In this document: piece by piece, positions 14,501 to 27,960 of the stretch
How the letters are laid out: each line of letters begins with the position of its first letter
Position numbering within the stretch: position 1 is the stretch's first letter
Assembly (NCBI GenBank): GCA_004154925.1
Contig: QJNS01000070.1
Location: 186,001 to 250,000, forward strand
Origin: Monosporascus cannonballus
Lineage: Eukaryota > Ascomycota > Sordariomycetes > Xylariales
Direction: 5' to 3'
Length of the DNA: 64,000 nt
Program-made: the position numbers and the translations under genes
Notes under the pieces: generated by a model
Told to the model about the DNA's origin: nothing
The model's database searches: none
Seen by the model: the letters and a program-made list of their open reading frames with translations, nothing else

Positions 14501-15262
14501 TTAACTGTTATTTTTTAAAAACTGATCGCATTAATATCAATCTCGGCCTTTTTTATTATCTGGAAAATGGTAATCCATATCCCAACTTTTGTCTAATTCG
14601 GCCAACTTAACGTACTACTTCTATAAGTTCTGTCTAAAAAGGAAATTTGTTTCCCTAATTACTAAAAATACTAACTCCAAAACCCATTTCGTTAAATCGT
14701 TAACGCTTTTATAGAAAATATCGTATTTTCGATCTTTAAAAATATATGCTGCAAAATTCTAATTATAAGCTTATTTGTCTTCGGTCGTTATCTTAAAAAT
14801 ATTTATTAGGTATCCCGTAAAATTAATCTTTTCGGTAATTCCTCCGGACAATAAGGACGATATTAAAGTATTAGATCGCGTCGTATAACGAATTCGTCCC
14901 TGGGAATAAAAATTATATCGGGTTTTATTAATCTAACAGGCCACGGAAATAACTGATCAAGGTCGATAAAGTTCCAAATATCAAACGCGCACGCTCTAAA
15001 CTAAAATTCGCCTTTAAAACGGTCCTAATCCTTAAGTCCCTTATAAATAACTAAAGATGTTAACGATACGATTGCTATTATTAATATTGGAATATATTAA
15101 CAATTGTTACTAATATATAGCTTATATCGTCTTAATAACAGCTAATCAATAAATATATATACAAATTAAACGAATAAAACTCTTAATTGTCAGATATAAG
15201 GGATATCCGTTATTATTATATTCAGCTAATTGCGTACGCTCTCGCAACGCGTACAACTTTAG
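11572..15262 (-). mobile_element. RIP-degraded Ty1/Copia element, 5' part (gag, integrase, start of RT)
   Basis: Minus-strand reading gives a gag-like segment (about 14,500-14,700), a GAG-pre-integrase/integrase region around 13,350-13,600 (zinc-finger-like block followed by a run resembling the KAKR-type linker), and the start of RT near 11,600-11,760. All are broken by stops. This order (integrase before RT) is the Copia order and agrees with the half at 4698-5973. The outer limit at 15262 is only where a recognisable Gypsy LTR begins; no Copia LTR was identified, so the end may already be lost. Confidence 0.65.
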
Positions 15263-15860
15263 TGTAACTTAGGAACGGAGTATATATACTCCGTTTAGAA
15301 GGTGACCTTTTCGTATTTGGTGTGCTATAGCACACCCTGGCTAGCTGACAATAAGCCAGTAAACCGGATCACTAACTTATTAGTAGTAAGCTAGTAAGCC
15401 GAATCAAAATATATACGTTTATTATTTTTATAATTTAAAAATATTAATTTGTGATAATAACTTATTATTTAAATCCCCTTTAATATAATAAAATATAATA
15501 CGTTATTATGTTTATTATTTAAAAGTTTACGATATTTCTGTTAATATAAACCCGTACAACTAAGATTTAATAGTTGGTTAAACCGTTTAGTCGTTATACG
15601 TTATAAGTTTTTATTTAATAATACCGTTAAATTTTAGGTAATATTACCGACATTATGTTTACCAATAAGCAGCCTGAATAGCTTATTTATTAGGTCCTTA
15701 ATAACTCGAATATTAAAGGGAATCCCAAAAAAAGAGCAAATTCGTTTTTTTCGCGAAAACGTTTTTCGACGTCTGGATATTATAAATAAACGTATCGTTT
15801 AGGTTAAAAAATAATAATAACCTTACGATATTTCTTTAAGCCGCCTATAAAAAGCTTAAG
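15263..15860 (+). mobile_element. 5' LTR plus gag start of a plus-strand Gypsy, cut off by the next element
   Basis: An LTR-like stretch (15263-15598) ends in the family's common R-U5 half (last bases CGTTATA, RIP form of CGTCACA). It is followed by the same gag leader seen after the LTRs at 16292 and 39312. At 15860 the gag reading breaks exactly where a new LTR begins (15861). The gag leader of the next copy reads through this point in its own sequence (CCGCCTATAAAA near 16540). The rest of this copy was not found downstream, so it was lost. The left LTR limit (TGTAACTTAG) is a guess based on a TG start. Confidence 0.65.
15275..15336. repeat. Two perfect palindromes in the U3 of the LTR
   Basis: ACGGAGTATATATACTCCGT (15275-15294) is a perfect 20-bp palindrome and GGTGTGCTATAGCACACC (15319-15336) a perfect 18-bp palindrome. 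The gap of 24 bp contains AAGGTGACCTT-like sequence. They lie in the unique U3 half of this LTR and are little RIP-altered. Dimeric transcription factor sites or cruciform-prone sequence are possible; neither is shown. Confidence 0.7.
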
Positions 15861-16292
15861 TGTTATGACCTAACGGTTTTGGCTTTCTTACGTACGGTCG
15901 GGCCTACGAAAAAGACAAAACCCGACCTCCGCCAAAGATGTTACGTAACTAGCTCAAAGATCTTAAGGTGCTAAGCACCTTGAGCTTCTTGAGCCGGCCA
16001 AGGAGCTTAAAGGGTTTAACGGGTTTAAGGGTTTGAACCACTTAAGTAAGTACCTTAAGCTAGAATAAGGATATATACGCTTATTATTTTCATAACTTAA
16101 ATAACTTTAGTTTACAATAAATTACTTATTAATATTAATCGTTTATAATAATAATTCGTTATTTAAGATATCTTTAGTATTACGAAACGTAATACGTTAT
16201 TATATCCATTATTTAAAATCTTACGATATTCTTATTAACATAAACTCGTATGATTAAAGTTTAATAATTAGTTAAACCGTTTAATTCTTATA
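15861..16292 (+). repeat. 5' LTR (432 bp) with its own U3 type
   Basis: The U3 (about 15861-16070) is unrelated by eye to those of the other LTRs and contains a hairpin AAGGTGCT/AGCACCTT near 15965-15985. The last ~220 bp match the common R-U5 half (ATATACGCTTATTATTT onward). Confidence 0.75.
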
Positions 16293-19200
16293 CGTTATAA
16301 GCTTTTATTTAATAATATCGTTAAATTTTGAGCAATATCGCCGACATTATAATTGTTAGTAAGTAGCCCGAACAACCCATTTACCCGGTCTCTGATAACC
16401 CATTTATTAGAATGGAATCCGAGAAGAAAAAGAAAAAGCCTTATCTTTTTCGCGAAGAAGTTCCTCGACGCCTAGACGTTATAAACGAACGTATAATTTA
16501 GTTTGAAAAAACTATAATAACCTTACGACGTCCTATTAAGCCGCCTATAAAAGGCTTAAAAAAAGAGAAACGCTCCTAAAACCGAAAAACCTTTTCGAAC
16601 GAACTAGGTTACTTAATTAAATTTTATTAAAAATTAAAAAAGGGTTTTAAATTTTTAAGCTAAAACTTTTTAAGGGAACCTTAATTAAATTATAATTATT
16701 TTTAATTTAATGCCGAATATATTTCGAATATTTTTTTATTTAACTTATTACGTTTATTATATAAATAAAATTCGCAATTAAATAATTTACCGGAAATGAA
16801 ATTATTTAATTCGAACCCATTATAAAGAAATCTATTATTTTGCTAATCGAAAGTCGAAACCCGACAATAATACGAATTTATAATAATTATAAATAGTTTA
16901 AATAAATATTCATAAAGATTTTCGAAAAGAATAAAGAAAAAAAAATAAAATCCAAAATATAGTTTTAATAATTACGATAACAAAATCAATATTTAAATAC
17001 GGCAGTACGTTCGTTTACCTAATTTTTTCGTTGAATTAAGGATAAAGAATATTAATATTTAAATTTTTTAACGGCCTAAAAAACGAAATATAAAAATATT
17101 TTTTAAATTTAATCGGCCTAATTATTTATCGGATTATATCGTTATAGTAGTTAAAATCGACGATCGATAATATACCAAGCGTATTAAGGATATTAAAGGA
17201 AAAATATAATAATACACCCTGATATATGGCTAATATTAACGTTTTTCGACGAAGTAATACTTTTTACAATACGAAACTAGAGCCTATAAAGCTAAGACCT
17301 ATTTATAGAAAGGACTGGAACCAAACCAAATATTTTAATTATAACAAAATGGGGCATAAAGCAATATAATACAAAATATTTTTTAAAAAAAAACCGTGTT
17401 AAAATAATTGAAAACTAGTATCCGAAACATAATCAAGTGAAAATCAAAGCAACGAGAATAAATTTATTAATATAATTCGACCTAAGTACGTACCAGGCCC
17501 CCTATGGCGAAAAATCTAATAAGGAATGCCAAAAACCAGGAAATTGGCTTAATAGGTATTACGGTTATAACAAAAAGCATTATAAGAATAATTACGCGAA
17601 TATTAAAATGGGATAAAAAAGATCTGTTATAGAACTTCTGATCGATATAGCAAAATGTACGCCATATATTGCCGATAACGAAAGTATCTCGATTACGAAA
17701 AATGGAAATAATATATTTACGAACGAATTACTCGTATATATTATAAGAGATTCGATTTTCGAAACCGAATCTGAAATAAGAAAAACCGTAAATAATATTA
17801 TTAATACTTTCGATTTATAGCCCAAGAAAATGTTTAATAATTGGTCGAAATAAACTGTTAGCTTAAAGAAAATAATGCCCGTAAAAAGCCTTTCTTATTA
17901 TTATAGATAATATAACTATTAAATAGAAAAGGAGTTAATTCAGCATATAATAAAAGATATTACTAAAAGGTTATTATAAATTTCCATTTTTAGTTAATAT
18001 TTATTATAAACTCTTATAAAAAGGTTTTTAAAAAATACGTTAATTTATAAAAACACTTTGGAATAATAGTTAGTATAACGTATAATAGAACATAGTCGAA
18101 ATTATAAAAAGTAATTTACTTAATAAAAAAAAGAATTATAATAAAATTAAAAATAATTAATATAATTCGAAGGAATAATATACCGACAATAATAACAAAT
18201 ACAGCAATTTAACGCGTTAAATACAAAAATATAAACAGAATTCGATAAATTCGAAAAGAAATTAAAAGAAAAAGATCAGTTATAAAAAAGTAGAAAAATA
18301 ACGAAACCTAAAGAAATTAAAGAGAATTCTCAAAAAAGGTTTTAAATGCAACGATAATAGCCGTTAATAACCTTATTACTTTGGATATATAAATCGGAAC
18401 ATATTGGTATATCGTAATGGTAAATTACGGGAACTTTGGACGAAAGTTATATTGTACCAGATATGGTTAATAAGTTCAAATTATTATGAAGATACAAGTT
18501 AAAACCTTATATAACGACGAATATCAAAAATAAGGAATTCGTTTATAATAACGAGAAAATCACATGCGAAATTAATTATCTTAAGATTTATATTTAAGGA
18601 CGATATTAAATAATTAATTTCGATATTATTTTATGTGGAAACTATAATATGATTTTAAGAAGGTTATAAATATATTAATATAAAGTTTTAATTAATAAAG
18701 AGACTAACTAGGTAAAATTCGCCTCATACCTTATTGGCGGACAAAAAAAGAATTAAGATCATAATATTTAATTAAAGATGGTGACGAATATAAGTATAAA
18801 CATACGACAAAAACTTTATTACCTAAAGAGATAAAATATGAGAAAAAATAGGCATCAAAGAAAAATACGATATATTATTATTATGATCAGAATGAAATTA
18901 AGATAATTAAATAACGACCTAAAATAATAACTCCAAAAGTTAAAAAATCTGATCAATATGTTATTATAATATTATAAATACGAATAGCTTTTTAAAAAGG
19001 AACTTAATACGAAATTACCAAAATATAGCGAATAAGATTATAAGATAATGTTTTTAAAAAAAAGGATCTTTAACGAAGTTTTATCTTATTATTAACCTTA
19101 ACGGAGACGAATTACGTACTTTTAGAAAAATATCTAAAAAACCGGTTACAGAAAAAATAGATTCGATTTTCGAAATTATTAATAGAATATCTTATGTTTT

Positions 19201-20029
19201 TTGTGGTAAAAAACAGAAATATACGATTTATAATTAATTATCGACAATTAAACGATATTACTATTAAAAATCGAATATTACTACCTTTAATTACAAAATA
19301 CACAACCCATTTTACGGAGCTAAATAATTTATAATATTTAAATTTAAAAATGGATATAACCTTATTAAGAGTAAAAAAATATATAAACACAAAATAACTT
19401 TGAGGACGAAGTACGAACTATTTAAGTATTAAGTTATACTAATGGGATTTACGAATATACTAGTAACTTTTTAACGGATGATAAACTATATATTATAAAA
19501 GTACTTCGACATTTTCGTTATTTATTACTTCGATAAAATTCTTTTTTTCTTAAAAATAAAAAAACACATATAGGACACGTTTATAAGGTTTTTCAAGCTT
19601 TATAAAACGTAAAATTACTTATTAACGTAAAAAAAGTGAATTTTACGTACAGAAAGTAAAATATCTAGGATATATTATTACTTTAAAACATATTAGCATA
19701 AACTCCAAAAAGATCGCTGCAATTATAAAATAGCAGATGCCAACCACGGTTAAAGAGGTACAGGTATTCTTTAAATTCGCTAATTATTATAAAAGGTTCA
19801 TTCGAAACTTTAACAAAATAACTATACCTCTAACAAATTTCACGAAAAAAAATTTAAATAGACGTCCGAAACAGAAAAAACATTTTAAGATATTAAGAAA
19901 ATAATTATTAATAAGGCAGTATTAATTATATATAATCCAAACCGCTCTGTTAAGCTAAAAACCGATATTTCTGATTACGTATAAAATATAATAATCGGAT
20001 AACGAAATAGTTAAGGTAAATTATATCGT

Positions 20030-20153
20030 TGTCACAGTCCTAAGTGGCACCTTGTAGATATATAGGGCAGAAAAAGGCGGTTAGGGCTCGACCTGACAAC
20101 GTTCCACTTTTAGTGGTATAATAGCTAGACTCTTGTTCTTCTATGCCATAACA
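20030..20153. mobile_element. 124-bp solo LTR, not RIP-mutated, TSD ATCGT
   Basis: Seen: bases 20030-20153 start TGTCACAGTC and end GCCATAACA. They are flanked by ATCGT at 20025-20029 and 20154-20158, and interrupt the RNase H region of the surrounding Gypsy copy. Sister copies (for example near 1896-1910 and 42895-42910) have no insert here. Base composition is balanced, in contrast to the host sequence. Inference: a solo LTR or TRIM-type short element left by LTR-LTR recombination. At 124 bp it would be below the length RIP usually detects. Confidence 0.8.
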
Positions 20154-21115
20154 ATCGTATTATATATTTTTTATATAAGTTAAAAAAAACTAAGTTGAAT
20201 TACGATATTCCAGATAAGAAATTTATAGTTATTATCATAGCAATCCGAGAAATTAGGTATTTTCTAAAAGGAAATTTATATTAGATTAAAATTTATAGAG
20301 ATTATCAAAATTTTATCAGATTTACCATAATCAGGGAACTTACAGAACTATAATTTCGTTTTGCGAAAAAATTAACGAACTTCGATTTCGTTATTATTTG
20401 TAAGAAAAATTTAAAAAATAATAAAGTAAATACCTTAAATAGACAACCAAATTTCGAAGAGAAATTGGCTAAAATTAGCCATATAATTTTCGATATTACC
20501 ACAAAAATATATTTACGTCCGTAACAGATTACGATAATTCGAGCAGTACATTTTAATATACATCAGAAAATCTAATAATACAACGACAGTGTTCTAGAAA
20601 ACGAAAAAACAAACAAAATACAAGTTCTAAAAAGGTACTAGAAAGATTTAATACGAAATATATACAAATATTAGCTATATAGATATTCAGAGATTTACAA
20701 AACTCTAAAACAGCTTTAACGTATATATTTTTTTCTTAAAATAAAATTAACAACATAAACAATTATATAATAATACGATATTTATGCTAGAACGAAAACT
20801 CAACAACATAAGCCGTATAAAAAATTACAGCTATTACCAGTTATAAAGCAACCATAATATTTAGTTATATTCGACCCTATCATTAAATTTCTTATATCAA
20901 AAAACCTAATTACAGAAGTATATTACGACAATATTTTCGTAATCGTTAATCGATTTTTAAAATTTTCTTATTTCTTGAGATATTATAAAAATACAAATGC
21001 CGAATGAATAACATACATTGTTTTAAATATATTTTTAGCATATATAAATTACTAATGGAAATTATTTCAAATAAAAATCGATATTTGCATTTAAGTTTTA
21101 ACAAGGCTTTATAAT

Positions 21116-21493
21116 TGTGACGGCTAGGGAGTTTAACCAACTATTAAACTTTAGTCGTACGGGTTTATATTAGCAGGAGTATCGTAGGACTCTGTAGCAA
21201 TAAGGTAACTTAATCACGTTTCTTAATACCAAGGGCGCAAAAACGTATTGCAAACGATTAGTATTAATAAGTATTGTAAACTAAAACTATTTAAACTATG
21301 GAAATAATAAGCGTATATATCTTGATTTTTCCGGCCTTGTCGAGCCTAGCTCTATAGACTTTACGATAGATCCTATCGAGTCTGTCTCTATGGGCTTTAC
21401 GATAAATCCTGTCAAGCCCTTACGTAACTTGACCTATATAGCTTAATTTTGTTGCGACCGTTTTCTAAGGCCGCAATTTGTTAGGTTACAATA
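21116..21493 (-). repeat. 3' LTR (378 bp) with tandem U3 repeats
   Basis: It has the common R-U5 half plus a U3 with about 2.5 copies of a ~36-bp repeat (21339-21420: TCGAGCCTAGCTCTATAGAC-type units ending TTTACGATAGATCC). The plus-strand start is TGTGACGGCT. Confidence 0.8.
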
Positions 21494-24400
21494 CGATCCT
21501 TCTTTTCTTTAATTTTCGTCTCGAAGATTTCTTTTTTCGTCTTTTTTTTTTGTGTAAATATTTTTTGCGATTATGTCGAGTCGTATAAAAAAACCGATTA
21601 ATAAAAAAACGAAAAAACGAAATAATTTGCTTAAATTTATCATTTTTCTAACTGTAAATATATCTATATATTCGTATTATGTTCGTCGTAGGTTATCATT
21701 TTTCTCGTACTTTTTCGTCGGATTCCTCCCGATATAAGAAATATATGGTGCGGAACTAAGGTCTTTGTAACATTAACGGCCTTTTTACTTTTTAACTGAA
21801 AAACTTATTTTTAATTACCTTAAAACGGAACTTAAGAAAATTAAGAAAAAAACGAAATAAGCGCAGGTTAAGGTTCGCCGGCTTCGGAAACAAAAGATAT
21901 TATAGGCCGATCGTATAGTATATATACTATCTTACAGGTTTTGGTTTTTAAAAGAAATTAAATAAATTGGAACGTAAAAAAACAGATCAAATTAGAGGCC
22001 GCCAAGACCATATCGACAAAGACCGCGCCTTCTTTTAACTAGTCTAACTTTAAATCTACCAACTGGTCGTTTATTAACTAGGGAATTTTTAATTCTGCCG
22101 ATTTCGGCGTTACTGGTAAAAATTCTTTAATAAGTATTAGGCATTAATAAGATTTTTAATAAATTGCTAAGTATTCTCGAAATTCGGGTACTTCTTTTAC
22201 TTAATTAGGTACTAGGTAAGTCCGTTTTGTTTTCGCATATCGAAGATTTTCTCTATTTTATATACCTATTCGTCTTTTACTTTCATATCATATTATACCG
22301 TATATACTTTAATCGTATCCGTTATTAATTCGAATAAAAAACGTAAAAAATTAAATAAAATTTAATTTTTGATAAATATTTCATATAATAATTATTTTTA
22401 AGATTTCTTTTAGTAATTTTATATAAACCAATATACTTAAAATCGAATTTTTATTAAGTCGTTCTTTTTAAATATTTTTAGTAACAAAAAGACCCATTTT
22501 CTTCTTTTCGAAAATTAATCTTTTTTAACCTTTTCTAATTCTAATACTTATTTATTTAATTTCGTACAAATTCTAGTTTTATTTTTATTTTTTAATATAA
22601 CTATCGTAATTATTTTAACGTAAGGATTATTTTAACATTAATTAAATCGTTTCTACGTATTTTTCGATAAATATTTGAAATAAAACCAAAATTTACATTT
22701 ATACGTATTATTTTAATACTTTCGTAATAACTGGTATTATAAACCAGGTATACAATTAGTAATTTCTTAACCCAGTTATTTTATTCGTAATTAATAGAAT
22801 ATCGTAAATAAGTTTTCAAGGTTTAATTTATTCGTTTTATTTATTTATCCGTCTATAGTTTAAATATGTTAAATAATTTTTGATTTAGGCCGATTTATAT
22901 TATTAGGCCTTACCAAAACTTAAATGCAAATATCGATCTTTTATCTCAAATAATTTCCATTAATAATTCGTATATGCTAAGAATATATCTAAAGAAAATG
23001 TATGCCATTTGTTCGGCGTTTATATCCTCGTAATATGATAAAAAATAGAAAAATCTCGTAAATCGGTCGATAATTACGAAAATACTATCGTAATATGTTT
23101 GTGTAATTAAATTTTCTGATATAGGAAATTTGGCAATGAAGTTAAATATAACTAAATACTATAATCGCTTTGTAACTAATAATAACTGTAATTTTCCGTA
23201 TAGCTTGTGTCGTCGAGCTTTTTTTTGGCGTAAATATTGTATTACTATATGATTTTCTATACCGTTAACTTTATTCTAAGAAAGAAATAAGTATGTTAAA
23301 ACCTTTTTAAAGTGTTATAGATCCCTGGATATTCGTATATATTTCGTATTAAATTCTTCTAATATTTTTCTAAAATTTATACCTTATTTATTTTTTGGTT
23401 TTCTAGAAAACTATCGTTATAATACTGGATTTTCTAGTGCATATTAAAAGATACTACTCGAATTATTACAATTTGTCGCGGATGTAAATATCTTTCGATA
23501 ATAATATCGAAAATTATATAACTGACTTTAATTAACTTTTCTTCAAGGTCTGGTCGTTTGCTTAAGATATCTGCTTTATTATTTTCTGAACCTTTTTTGT
23601 AAATAATAACGAAATCGAAATTCGCTAATTCTTTCGCATAACGAAATTATCGTCCTATAAGCTCTCTAATCGTAGTAAATTAGGGAAAATTTTAATAATC
23701 TATATAAACTTTAACCTAATACAAGTTTCTTTTTAAAAAATGTCTAAACTTTCGAAATACTATAACGATGGCCATAAATATCTTATTCGAAATATCGTAA
23801 TTAAACTTGATTCCTTTTAATTTGTATAAAAAGAATGCAATAAGGTACAATTTACCTTAATTATTTCGTTATCCGATTATTACGTTTAATGCATAATTCG
23901 AAGTATCGGTTTTTAACTTAACAAGACGGTTTAAATCGTACATAATCAGTATTAGCTTGCTGGTAATTGCATCTTTAATATCTTAAAACGCTTTTTCTAT
24001 ATCTGACATCCATCTGAATTTTTTTTGTTAGATTCGTTAAAAGTATAGCTATTCTGCTAAAGTTTCGAATAAATTTCCTATAATAATTGGCGAATCCAAA
24101 AAATACCTATACTTCTTTAACTATCGTTAACGTTTATCATTCTTTAATTACAACGATTTTTTTAGATTTATTCTAAAATATTTTAAGATAATAATATATC
24201 CCAAATATTCTACTTTTTATGCGTAAAACTATTTTTTTTTTTTGCGTTGATAAGTAACTTACGTTTTATAAAACTTAAAGAACTTTATACACGCATTCTA
24301 TATATGCTTTTTTCGTTTCTAAAAAAATAAAAATATCGTCCAAATAATATAAGACGAAAATATCGAGATATTCTCATAATACGTAATTAATTATCTGCTA

Positions 24401-27400
24401 AAAAGTTACTAGTATGTTCGTAAATCCTATTAACGTAACCAAATACTTAAATAATCCGTATTTCGTCCTAAAGATTATATTCCATTTATATCTTTTTTAA
24501 TTTCGATAAAGTTATATCCATCTTTAAAATTAAATTGCGTAAACTATTTGGCTCCGTAAAATCGATCTTTTATTTTTATAATAAAAAATAATAATATTCG
24601 ATTTTGAATAATAATATCGTTTAATTATTGATAATTAACTATAAATCGTAATTTTCCATTTTTTCAATACGAAAAACATAAAATATCGTATTAATAATTT
24701 TGAAAATCGAATTCATCCTTTTTATAACCGATTTTCTAGATATTCGTTAAAAATCCACAGCTTATTTCTGCTAAGATTATAAATAAAGTAAAACTTTATT
24801 AAAGATTTTTTCTTAAAGATTATCGTATAATTTTATTCGCTATCTTTTAGTAATTTTCTATCGAATTCCTTTTTAAAAAGCTATCCGTATTTATAATATT
24901 ATAATAACATATTGATTAGATGTTCTAATTTTTAGAGCTGTTATTTTAAGCCGTTATTTAATTACTTTAATTTCGCTTTAATAATAATAACGATACGTTA
25001 TATTTTTAATACTCATTTTCTTTTTTATATTTTATTTTTTTAAGTAATAAGGTTTTTATTATATTCTTATATCTGCATTTATCGCTATTATCGATCGAAT
25101 ATTAAAATTTTCATTTTTTTATCTATTAATAAGGTATAAGGCGAATTTTATTTCGCTAATTTTTCTATTAATTAAGATTCCGTACTGGCATAACTATAAT
25201 AAACCTAAAATTATATCGTAATTTTTAAATAAAACGATATCGAAATTCATTATTTAATATTATCTTTAAACAAAAATCTTGAGGTAATTAATTTTATATA
25301 TAATTTTTCTATTATCGTAAACGAATTCCTAACTTTCGGTATTCGTTATTATATAAAATTCTAATTTATATCTTTATAATAATCTAAACTTCTTAATTAT
25401 ATTTAATATAATATAATTTCCGCCCAGAATTTCGTAATTTATTATTACGGTATATTAATACGTTTTAATTCCTATATCTAAAATAATAAAATTATTAACG
25501 GCTTTTATTATTACGTTTAAAGCCCTTTTTAAAAATTCTTTTTAACTTTTCTAGGTTTCGTTATTTTGCAACTGTTTTATAAGTAACCTTTTTCTTTTAA
25601 TTTTTTTCGAATTCGTTAAACATTATTTATGTTTTTTCGTTTAATATATTAAGTTATTATATTTATCGTTATAACGGACGTACAGTTATTTTAAATTATA
25701 TTAATTAATTTTGATTCTATTATAATTTTTTTACCGAATAAATTATTTTCTAATATTCGTAATTATATCCTATTATGCGTTTTCCTAATTATCGATTTAA
25801 AGCTTATTTGTAAATTAATGTATTTTTTCCTTAATAATCTTTTTTTTGTAAAAATTCATAATAAATATTAATTAAAAATAATGATTTAAAATAACTTTTT
25901 GGTAATATTTTTTATTATATGCTAAATTAATTCCTTTTTCGTTTAATAATTATATTAATTATAATAACAAAAAACCTTTTTATGGACATTATTGTCCTTT
26001 TCGTTAACTTTTTATTTCGGCCAATTATTAAATATTTTATAGTATTATAGATCGAGAATATCGATACCACTATTTATCGTTCTTATTATTTCCGGTACGG
26101 TTTAAAAAATCGAATCTCTTATAATATATGCAAATAGTTCGTCCGTAAATATATTATTTCCATTTTTCGTAATCGGGATATTCTCGTCGTCGACAATATA
26201 TGGTCTATATTTTGCCATATTAATCAGGGATTCCGAGACCAATTTCCTTTTTTTAATCCTAATATTCGTATAGCTAGCCTTATAACGCTTCTTGTTTTAT
26301 TCCTAATACCTGTTAAGTTAATTTTCTGGTTTCGCGTAATTTTCGTCGGACTTTTTATCGTAATAATCCTTATTAAACCTTTTGTCATAAAGGGCCTGGT
26401 ATATATTTTAGCCGAATTATATTAAATAGTTTATTTCCGTTTCTTTGAATTTTTTAAATTATTCTTTAAATATAGGTTTCTAATTATTCTAATAGGGTTT
26501 CTTAGATGCCTTATATTATAATACCTTATATCTTATTTTGTTATAATTATAACATTTAATTTCCTTTTAAATTTTTCTATAAATAATTCTTAATCTTATA
26601 AATTCTATTTCCGTACCATAAAAATATTATTGCGTTTAAAAAAGATAATATTAACCATATATCGAGATTTATTATTATTATTTTAATGCTTTGAATACGT
26701 TATATATATTATTGATCCTTAATTATAACTGTCATTATAAGATAATCTGATAAATAATTAGGCTAATTAAGTTTAAAAACTTTTGTTTATATTTTTTAGG
26801 CCGTTAAAAAATTTAATCATTAATATCTTTTTTTTCTAATTTAACTTAACGGTTAATTAAATTAACGTACTGCTATAACTAAATATTAGTTCTTTTTATT
26901 ATAATTTCTAAATTTACATTTCGGCTTTTAATTTTTTTTATTATTCTGAAAACTTTTATTAATATTTATTCGAATTATTCGTAATTATTATAAACTTATA
27001 TTACCTTTAAGTTTCGTTTTTAAATTAATAAAATAACGTATGTTCTTATAACGAATTTAAATCAAATAATTGTATTTCCAATAAATAGTCCGATTACCAA
27101 CTTAATTCGTATAATAAAATATAATAAATTAAATAAGAAAATACCTCAAATATATTCGGTATTAAATTCAAAAATAATTATAATTTGGTCGAAATTTCGT
27201 TAAAGAATACTGGTTTAGAAAGTTTAAAAAATTTTTAATTTTTTAATAAAATTTAACTAAATTATTTAACTTATTCGAAAAAGCTTCCTGGTTTCGAGAA
27301 CTTTTCCTTTTTCTTTAAGTTTCTTATAAGCGGCTTAAAGAAACGTCGTAAGAGTATTATTGTCTTTTTTAAATTGAATAATGCGTTCGTTTATAATATC

Positions 27401-27582
27401 CAGACGTCGGAGAACTTTTTCGCGAAAAAGGCGAAACTTCTCCTTTTCCTTTTCGGATTCCATTCCAATATCCAGGTAATTAAGGACCTGGTAAATAAGC
27501 TATTTAGGTTGTTTGCTAATAAACATAATATCGGTAATATTGCTTAAAGTTTAACGGTATTATTAAATAAAAACTTATAACG

Positions 27583-27960
27583 TATAACAGCTAAAAAGTT
27601 TAATTAATTTTTAAACCTTAATTATACAGATTTTTATTAATAGAAATATCATAAGACTTTATAATAATAACATAATTTAATTACATTTTTTAATATTAAA
27701 AGCGTAAAAACGTATTATAAACGATTAATATTAATAAATATTATAAATTCAAGCTATCTAAATTATAGAAATAATAAACGTATATATCTTAATATTTCCA
27801 GCCTTATTAAGCCTGGCTTTATGGGCTTTACGATAAATCCTGTCGAGTCTGGCTCTATAGGCTTTACGATAGATCCTGTCGAGCTTTTACGTAACTTGAC
27901 CCACATAGCTTAGTCTTGTTGCAACCGTTTCTCGAGGCCGCAGCTTGTTAGGTCATAATA
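27583..27960 (-). repeat. 5' LTR (378 bp)
   Basis: Same length as 21116-21493 and the same tandem U3 units, but more heavily mutated in the R-U5 half (TATAACAGCT for TGTGACGGCT). Confidence 0.8.

Larger units (their letters stand above)
15861..21115 (+). mobile_element. RIP-degraded Ty3/Gypsy copy, 3' end lost
   Basis: 5' LTR 15861-16292 (432 bp; starts TGTTATGACC), then gag with a damaged CX2CX4HX4C zinc knuckle around 17330-17370 (reads FNYNKMGHKA, the first cysteines changed to Tyr-type codons), protease/RT (about 18,000-19,800), RNase H (about 19,900-20,300) and integrase up to 21115, where a minus-strand LTR begins. It carries a small solo LTR at 20030-20153. No 3' LTR of this copy exists in the window. 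It is the same family as 38890-45710, with a different U3. Confidence 0.8.
21116..27960 (-). mobile_element. Minus-strand RIP-degraded Gypsy with both LTRs but non-matching flanks (6,845 bp)
   Basis: Two 378-bp LTRs (21116-21493, 27583-27960) flank a minus-strand gag-pol remnant: integrase near 22,900-23,100, RT near 24,300-24,900, gag zinc-knuckle region near 26,500. A purine tract lies at 21494-21515 on the minus strand. The 5 bases outside are ATAAT on the left and CAACT on the right, which RIP transitions cannot reconcile. The left flank is integrase sequence and the right flank RT sequence of plus-strand Gypsy copies, so they are not one interrupted copy. Inference: a chimera formed by recombination between two insertions. 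Confidence 0.82.

Noticed and set aside
4698..15262. LTR pair for the Copia element.
   Set aside because: I compared the outer ends by eye and found no convincing direct repeat, so the element limits are given only as the edges of neighbouring elements.
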